Below are positions 56,620 to 64,000 of a stretch of DNA of 64,000 nt, one piece after another. The stretch comes from Siphonodentalium dalli (Eukaryota > Mollusca > Scaphopoda > Gadilida > Siphonodentaliidae). Position 1 is the first letter of the stretch; each line of letters starts with the position of its first letter. Both the position numbers and the translations under genes were made by a program. The stretch spans positions 30,070,987-30,134,986 of the forward strand of contig CP136063.1 in NCBI GenBank assembly GCA_032622095.1. Direction: 5' to 3'. Under the pieces are notes generated by a model, which saw nothing but the letters and a program-made list of their open reading frames with translations, searched no databases and was not told the DNA's origin.

Positions 56620-57607
56620 CTAAGTCACATGCGAGTGGGCTGTAAATTTTGCCCTAATTAGGGAACACATAACAAAAAGGAAAAAAGCGGCTATATCGAT
56701 AAATGAGTCCCGACAGTGACCCACAGCGTCCAAGAGTGATGGGTGTTCACTTCCCAAGATTAGGGAAAAGAAGTCGTCCTTCACTAGACCGGAAATAAAG
56801 AGATATATTTCGATGCCACAACAATCGATGACCCGTTCCCAGAAACTATTTCTCAGCAACAGAATCGGAAGTGACGAGCACGTGAACAAGGCGTGATCCA
56901 GCTCTTGGTCGTATGTATTTAGGCACTGACGACATATACTATTGTTTGGGTATGTTGTCTTGTTCAGCAGAATCGCAAGGTTCTTGTATTTCGAGGAAAA
57001 TATCGGTTGTGAACGCATGCGCTTCCAAACATACCACCCAGATAGCGGATCAGGTACAACCTTCCTGAACACACACAGGTCAGAATCATTTTCGACTGAC
57101 GCACGCCATGAAGATATATAGCCCAGTTTTACTGTCTCTCTCACTATACATTTCCACACATATTTTGTTTGGAAAATCACCTAGGTCTAACAATTTATCC
57201 AGAAAAGAGTCAAGTCGGTACGCCCTCAATATAGTTATTATCTCCGTGACGAATCCAGATACAGGTCTTTTGTACAGCCGCTGCAAATGAGCTTTGATGA
57301 GGAAAATTTTCAATGGATCCTGTTTGTGAAATGGAAGGTTTATAAGGCTACCAAGAAAGCACAGTTTACGTATGTGTATTTCCTTCTCCATTGGTAAGAA
57401 ACCCAATAGTCCGAGAGCAAGTTTTGTATTTGTTCGTTTTGGTAGAGACTGGGCAGATTTTACACAGGTACGCAATGAACGTTCTATGATGGCAATAGCA
57501 GTCGTTTGTTGTAGAGGGATAACCTCACAACCGTATAGTGCTTTCGGTTGAACCACAGTCTTGATAATATACTTACTATTAGAACGGTATACATGAGACC
57601 CTATGTA
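56620..57607 (-). pseudogene. 5'-truncated LINE: RT C-terminus and zinc knuckle, copy B
   Basis: Same fragment and same frameshift (overlap 57086-57180) as 10703-11690. Translation keeps PKALYGCEV and CRQCLNTYDQELDHALFTC, with a few substitutions relative to A. It came with the segmental duplication, not by a separate insertion. Confidence 0.7.
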
Positions 57608-57897
57608 TCAGTAGCTCCGTTCTTACTATTATAACGGTATACATGATACACTTTATGTAGTTCTTGTAGCCACGCCTCGTTGATAAAGGGTAACTAGCGA
57701 TTCGTATCAACATGAGTTATTTCATGAGATATGTATCCGAAATCTTTAATTGGTTAATTCTGTTATTCGCGGTCGCATTTTGTTACAAATAGCCATATAT
57801 AGTGCCTTGTATGCTTAAATGTCGTGTCCGATTTAATGTAACATACACAATTCCCGTATTCTTTACCCAAAGAGTGTTATACAGCCATCTACATTAA

Positions 57898-59049
57898 AGG
57901 GGTACTGTACCCCAATTTCAATAAATTCCCGGTGACAATAGCGATCTAATATGAATATTTTATTATGTACTTGCCCATGAATTATAAGGTTTTAGCAGTG
58001 AGATATAAGTGATATCCCACTAGTGAGATATCGATATCTCACTGGTATTATTGCGCCGTGTGGATCCTCATGTGTGTAGTCAGGTTATATACTTCATAGT
58101 GAATGATTTCCTGCACACATCATGCACTGACATTCATTGGGGTGCCATCGGCAAGTAACGAAAGTATATAATAAATACAAAATCTATACTTTTTGAGTGT
58201 TTTAAATATGGGACAATTTTTTTGGGCGTAATGTGTCAGCTTGAAATTTCTGATGTATTGACATTCATTGGGGGCCATAGGCAAGTAACTAAAGTATATA
58301 ATAAACAGAATATCCATACTTTTTCAGTGGATATGGGTTAAATCTCATGAGTGATGACAAAACATTTGAATTTCCACTCGTGGCTAAAGCCACTCGTGGA
58401 AATTCAATGTTTTGTCATCACTCATGAGATATAACCCATATCCACTGAAAAAGTGTAGATATCCACTATATATTATAAAATAACTAATTTGAGTCGACGA
58501 TGTCTACTGAAAACGTTCCGGTTAACAGGCTATCGTAAAAGTAAAATTGAATTATTTAATATAAATTCATTTATGGCTGGAGTCATAAAATGGAGAATTA
58601 TGCCATTACAAGTTACCGTTCTTGAAATCGCATATGTTGCGTGTATTTTATCGACGGCCGTTCGCGAACATTATTGAGTTTCAAACAAAACATGTTACCT
58701 GCAAAATAAGGCCCGTTATAATCGATTCGGAAAAAAGGAGAAAGAACCAAGAGTCATAAAGCGTCAAGTATTTTATAGGGAGTGAGATTGTTCGATGGAA
58801 GAGATTGAATGCATCAATCGAAGCTGTGAGCAATGAACTTCCGGTTCTTCCTGCGACCTGCGTCTTCTCAGGTTGAAGGTCAAAAACATGGCGCGTAGTT
58901 TGAAATCGTAATATTTTTGTTTCCAAGATCAATATTTTCTTCGCTAAATTAGGTTTATACGAAACTCATAACATGAACACAATCTAACTTGAAAGTTATT
59001 TCAATGGGAGTAAATAAAAAAATCGCCTATTTTTGTGTACAGTACCCCT
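57898..59049. mobile_element. P1-family MITE, copy B
   Basis: 1152 bp, the same length as copy A, TTAA at 57894-57897 and 59050-59053, with the nested hairpin at 58310-58464. In B the outer hairpin arm pairs better (CATACTTTTTCAGTGG). Confidence 0.85.
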
Positions 59050-59550
59050 TTAAATCATTCATGTTTATTGTGAAATAATTTGCACGACATGCCACCGATT
59101 TCGAAGAACAAATCTTGAGCGCGAATAAATGCAAAAATGTGTCGATCCTCGCACTCGTGGGTACCAACCTTGTTGTCATTTTAATAGAACTGACCAATTT
59201 GTTAACGTTGCGATTTTTTCGACTCCTAGCTTAGGTATCTACCTAAATGTTCCAAAATTTTGTGTAAAACACAAAAATCAGTATGAGGCTCTTGGGTTCG
59301 GAGAAAAATAATCCACCATCACCTGGGAAGTGGGCGTGGAAAAATCTCACCTTCGGGTCCAGACTATGGACGATCCTCGTGTTCGGCAGAAATATCTGCC
59401 ACCTCCCCCCCCCCCGCACTCGGGGTGAAATCTGTCCACTCTACACCACAGGTCATGATGGATAATATTATTCTTATCTCAACCCAGCTTCTGCGCCCAC
59501 GTGTTTCGCGTTAAGATTTTTTTATTTATGGCATTCAGTCTTTCGATTAA

Positions 59551-60125
59551 AGATGGCTTATCTCTTTGTAAATATGTATTATATAGATACCGGGGTATAA
59601 AATATTAGATCCGAATCGAAGACTCCTGGCCGGAAATGCTTCTATCGATTAATATTAATTTTTGTTTCGAATATGTTGTGGTCTAAAACGGTGTGGTTGT
59701 TTAGCTAACGAACAGTAGTGGTTACCGTTAACAGAGTCCAGAAATTTTATTGTGTAATATTGTCGCAAATAAACGTTAATTATAGTCATCATCTCTTATA
59801 ACTATGGAATAAAACCATACAACCAATCATTGATTATACACATTATCGATTATAACTACATGTATGGAATAAAACAATACATTCATTCTGGGACATTTGA
59901 CGTTCGGTGCGTATCTATAGGAACAGCCTAATCCTTTCTATCGTTATATGGTATCACCTGAATGGTCTGTTCTAAAAATAGACAAATAAACGGGCCCAAA
60001 AATATTCGAAATAAAAATCAATATTAACTGATAGAAGCCTTAACGGACAGGGGTCTTCAGTTCATATTAATTATGTTATACCCAGGCAACTATTTCAAAT
60101 TTGTTAATTAAACAGATAATCCACC
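59551..60125. mobile_element. M1-family MITE, copy B
   Basis: Starts after TTAA (59547-59550) with AGATGGCTTATCTC; the right arm ends CAGATAATCCACC near 60125 without a matching TTAA. Copy A has lost this right arm. Confidence 0.75.
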
Positions 60126-60402
60126 GAGTGTAATGCATATGATTATTCACAAGCGTAATTAATGGATTAAAGCTAAAACACTCACATGGGGGTTTCTGTG
60201 TGTAGCATTTAAAATAACTCAAGCTTATCCATTTGATTCATAACTTGTCAACGATAGTCTACAAACAATTTAATGCCTTGGTGTAACTTTCCCCAATAAG
60301 ATGGATTATCTATTTACATAACAAATTTTAAATAGTTGCGTGGGTATAACATAATAGATATGGACTGAAGACCCCTGTCCGGAAAAGCTTCTATCAATTA
60401 AT
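60026..60402. repeat. 377-bp block shared with 27358-27735
   Basis: From AACTGATAGAAGCC through CACTCACATGGGGGTTTC to CTTCTATCAATTAATA the two blocks are nearly identical. It consists of an M1 right arm, ~160 bp of other sequence and an M1 left arm of the next copy. Confidence 0.85.
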
Positions 60403-60411
60403 AGCGAGCCC

Positions 60412-60446
60412 GAAACGAGACCCCGCAGGGGTCTCGTTCGCGAGCG
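60412..60446. repeat. Compact GC-rich hairpin
   Basis: CGAAACGAGACCCC and GGGGTCTCGTTCG around GCA, abutting the broken M1 arm; GCGAGC outside also pairs. Confidence 0.7.
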
Positions 60447-60449
60447 ATA

Positions 60450-63400
60450 AGCATATACGTGTACGCGAAATCAACGCTATACTATTCGATGTTTTGGCGG
60501 GAAATCTATAAATATCGATTTGTTACTAAATATACTGACCTATTTAAATTAACGTTACTTATCAATTGCCAATCAAAATTAACGTTACTTATTAGTTACG
60601 ACGTTGACCTGGAGACTTAGAGACTCCAGTATCCGGTTCCACCTCAAAGTTCATAATAATTAACATAACTGATTAAAGTGGTCAGGAGCAAAGGTGAGTT
60701 AGACGCCATTATACATATCGAAATATTGTAAATTTGTGGATGATATTTTTCCATAAAAATGTCAACAACTTACATTTGTTACAACTTACAATAGGCGAAA
60801 AGTGCTGAAATTCGAAATGGCAATTGTAATTTGTAGTAAGTTGTAATTGTTCTGTAAAGGTTTTGTGTTCATATTTCATTCAATTATTACAAATATTTGA
60901 CTCGAAACACAATTCTAGTTTGCCTATTGTACATTTGGAGCTTGTCTTTAATTTTTTATAGACGTTTTCACATAAAAGATTGATGGAATAGTGTCAAAGC
61001 TCGAAGCCAACAAACCGGAATTATATTTATAACTTAATCAACCAATATTCAGCGGTTCCCCTTTAAATCGACGGTTACCAAGGAAATCCAAAGTACTGCT
61101 CATCCTAACATCGGCGAGATAAAAAATAGTTCGCAACATTTTTATCATTTGAGTCATTATATTCACACAGGAAAGAAGGAATATAATTATGTAGTGAATT
61201 AAATTGTTGGCCAAATTTGTGTTTTTGTGCAAAAGCGAATGAAATACAAGTTTGTGCAATTTGTGGTGAATTATTACGCAAAACAATTATGTCAATAGTC
61301 CGCAGACATGACATTGAAATGTCTATTTTGTGTAATCTTATCGACAGAACACGAATATTTATCAAGACAGAGAAATGCACATCACTGTCACTGTGGTAAG
61401 CATTGTGTGCCAATTTACGAACACCATTTGAACAAGATATTTGATAGAAAAGTTTAGCCAGGCAAGCCACAACTTGGCACAAGATGTTCAAAGGTTGCCG
61501 ACTATTTTCAATTTCAGCGATTTCGCACAAAAAATAATAATGGCAATGTGCTTTGACAAATGACCGCTAAATTGCTAATCATGATATAAATTGAGAAATG
61601 ATGTTTCGCAAGATGAACTACATGTAGATGTACTATTTTAATGTATGCAAAATAGTATGACAATCTGTGACAATACGAATAATCAGTAAATAGTAGTTTA
61701 TGCATGTTTAAAATTAATTTTCCTAAATTCGCTGCATCTGGACTGTAGCCTGTAGGTCACTAGCTCAGTAGCTGTTGTCAGTGTTGATATTTCAGTGCAG
61801 CAACCAATTCTGGTTAGAGCCACACTGGTCCAGGTGCTACCACGGCTGAGTAACTTTAAAGTTAACCCCTGGGGTACTGGTACAGTCAGTGGTAGGCAGC
61901 TGGTAGGGCCTGACGAAGATTCAATTCAATTTCGAATCTTAGTTCTTACATTCTGATTTGAAAGCGGTCGTGTGATTAGGGATATTTCGAATCTTTGTGT
62001 ACCACTTACAAGTCTTTTATCACCGGGAATACACATGTAGACTGCATAATAAATTTATATAAAAAAAATCATTATATCCCCTTGAGTCTCCTTCCACATC
62101 GATCGGGGACCTCCGTATAGTCCAATGTGTATCTATAGTATAGGCTAAGTTGCCCAATAGCCCACTGCTCATATGTATTGGCCTCCCAGTCCCGGCGCTG
62201 GTTACTCGTGGAAGGTCTGTGTGTTACTCGTGCAACCTGCATGTACCGGTAGGTCTGTGATGGTTCGCGTGTTCATCACGGTTGTACCATAATCGTGGCG
62301 CAGTCTAGTGTTGAAACGATTAGTGAATTTCAAAGTCGACTAGTCGAGGCCCAAAAGTCATGTTGCGTCGACTAGTCAGTACCCGATATCAAAACTTTCA
62401 AACATAACATGGTTCGGAAAATTCATTGTACATGGCGTACACTGATGACTGATGCAATGACGGTCTATTACATAGCGCATTTCCCTGCATAGACACCAAT
62501 TTATTTGGGAAATAATACAGTAAACATCTTAATATTTATCCAACTCACTGAATGTAATTATATAATTAGACATGTGGTGGATAATGATTAAAAACACGAT
62601 CATTTACTAGTATACAGGTTTTAAATTTAATATCGGCGTTCAAGATTTTGTTTAGGGATTACCAATAAACTGGTGCCGAGCGGTGTCACTATAAAATGTT
62701 AATGTTCCGACTAAATACGCCCTATAGTATAGGCTACGACGTTGTAGAATACCGGTACGATAACCAGTTCTTAAATTCAGTATCATTTATATACGGTAGC
62801 ACCAATGACGTCACCTTAACTTCGTCCTTAAGCGACCTTCACACAGATCGCATCATAACCCGACGGTGCGAAATCAATTGAAATATACACAGTTTTTCCG
62901 CCAAGGAGAAGCCCTTCAACTGAACTATATGGCTTATTATCCTCGGCCTTGTGTTATCAGGAGGGTTAAAATTTATTGTCTATTTATTGCCTACTCCGGT
63001 CAATCAGCGCTCGGATTAGCCCACGCATGAATGCGTCCCGTGCAAATCCCGCGCTCTAACAATTCATCTAGCCAGTTGTATTTCTCTCCTTGGACCTGTC
63101 AGACGTGGTTTTAACTAACGGAAGTATTTCTCTATTGCGAGTTTATCAACTCAATATTTATTGTTGATAACAAACTTGCAATTTATCCGTTGCTTACCCG
63201 GTCGTTTAATATTTTTTAAGTATGCGCAGAAACTCTTCGTTTCATAGTATGCGCAACGCAATTTATAAAAATTCCGTGTTTTTTATCGACACATTTTATC
63301 TCGAAAATTTTGGGATTGGAATCGACAAAATCACGTTGAGAACTTCGCCATTGATGGCCATTTTGACAATGACTACAGACGCACATCGTTTACTTGTAGC

Positions 63401-63760
63401 AAACCTATATTGCATTATTCTGCAACATATACGGTGGCATGAATGGTCCGATTTCGGAGTCCACGTGGTACGGTATGCGAAGTCTCCTAATTTCGTGCTA
63501 ACTCTATTTCATGAAGCCGACTTCTCGCTACGTTCATTTCATGTACACTACCTCATCGTATATGCAACAGCTCTGTTAGTGCGCAGAAAGTTGGCCAGGA
63601 CAGAAATGTCTCCTTTGACGATAATTTACATGTATTCATAAACAAGATAGAACTTGTAATCCAATGAAATTTCTTTTGCCTCGACTAATTGTAAGTTGAA
63701 GTTGAGCGACTGGAACTTAACCGACATTTGGATAATGATTATCACAGAACATCATTGTAC
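60450..63760. other. Non-coding stretch, no gene recognised
   Basis: 3.3 kb of AT-rich sequence. Open frames of 139 codons at 63222-63641 (plus) and 141 codons at 61105-61530 (minus) show no family motif, repeat or splice context that I can support. Confidence 0.4.
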
Positions 63761-64000
63761 ATTAAAACAGTCACTGGGCATATCAATTCTGCAAATATTG
63801 TCATAACATCACATGTTTCTGCCAAATTAAGGGGTCTCCATTGTTCTAATTGGATTAAAACAGTCACTGGGCATATATATTTTGCAAATATTGTCATAAT
63901 ATCACATGTTTCTGCCAAATTACGGGGTCTCCATTGTTCTAATTGGATTAAAACAGTCACTGGACATATCAATTCTGCAAATATTGTCATAACATCCCAT
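63761..64000. repeat. 93-bp tandem repeat, continuing past the window
   Basis: ATTAAAACAGTCACTGG recurs at 63761, 63854 and 63947. As 93 is a multiple of 3, the minus strand stays open and encodes a 31-residue repeat (for example QLEQWRPLNLAETCD) across all visible copies. The array's end is outside the window. Confidence 0.92.

Larger units (their letters stand above)
48111..60025 (+). repeat. Segmental duplication, copy B of the zinc-finger unit
   Basis: Matches copy A from 964 and ends opposite 14107. The two are nearly identical in non-coding parts, for example the 1152-bp P1 element in each. B lacks the LTR element (flanks joined at about 55227) and has a 6.55-kb insertion at 48580-55129 instead, plus a five-finger instead of an eleven-finger gene. 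Confidence 0.9.

Noticed and set aside
61105-61530. 141-codon minus-strand frame
   Set aside because: Overlaps other open frames, no family motif, composition typical of AT-rich non-coding DNA.
63222-63641. 139-codon plus-strand ORF
   Set aside because: No motif, repeat or neighbour support; this length is expected by chance somewhere in 64 kb.

Overview
The window is animal nuclear DNA, most likely from a marine invertebrate; a mollusc is my best guess. It is AT-rich, has no operons or rRNA, and is packed with MITEs, 5'-truncated LINEs, gypsy-type LTR elements, a hAT relic, a (GTCC)n-led repeat and a large satellite. The species call is inference from repeat style and the C2H2 fingers with TGDKP linkers. 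Almost all recognisable coding sequence is either a C2H2 zinc-finger gene family or transposon-derived.

Layout. 1-963: minus-strand gag remnant of a gypsy-like element. 964-14107: copy A of a zinc-finger unit (11-finger gene at 9145-10146, LINE tail, TTAA-flanked MITEs). It is interrupted at 1526-8802 by a structurally complete 7.28-kb LTR retrotransposon with gag and protease only. 14480-17720: degenerate tandem repeats. 17720-30230: MITEs, hairpins, LINE tails and non-coding DNA. 30230-38440: copy C of the unit, with a broken 9-finger gene, split by a 4.9-kb satellite of 82-bp monomers. 38860-46480: tandem repeats, nested MITEs, a 1.9-kb hAT element with a broken transposase, and a (GTCC)n repeat. 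48111-60025: copy B of the unit (5-finger gene at 55566-56063), interrupted at 48580-55129 by a 6.55-kb insertion with terminal inverted repeats and a 9-10 bp target duplication. 60403-63760: nothing recognised. 63761-64000: a 93-bp tandem repeat running off the edge.

Copies A, C and B lie in the same orientation. A and B are nearly identical and C is older. Because they are paralogous, each supplies the empty site for insertions in the others: B for the LTR element, A for the 6.55-kb insertion, C for the LINE fragment and the 1152-bp MITE.

The most unusual signals are in the LTR element (transcribed on the minus strand). Its U3 has CCAAT and TATA boxes. Downstream lie two tandem cloverleaf-folding units of about 95-99 nt joined by a hairpin. 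Next to the primer-binding site is a degenerate antisense copy of a whole tRNA-Leu, the same tRNA that the primer-binding site matches. With gag and protease but no reverse transcriptase or integrase, it looks like a recently moved non-autonomous element with an elaborate leader. All similarity statements are by eye; no searches were run.
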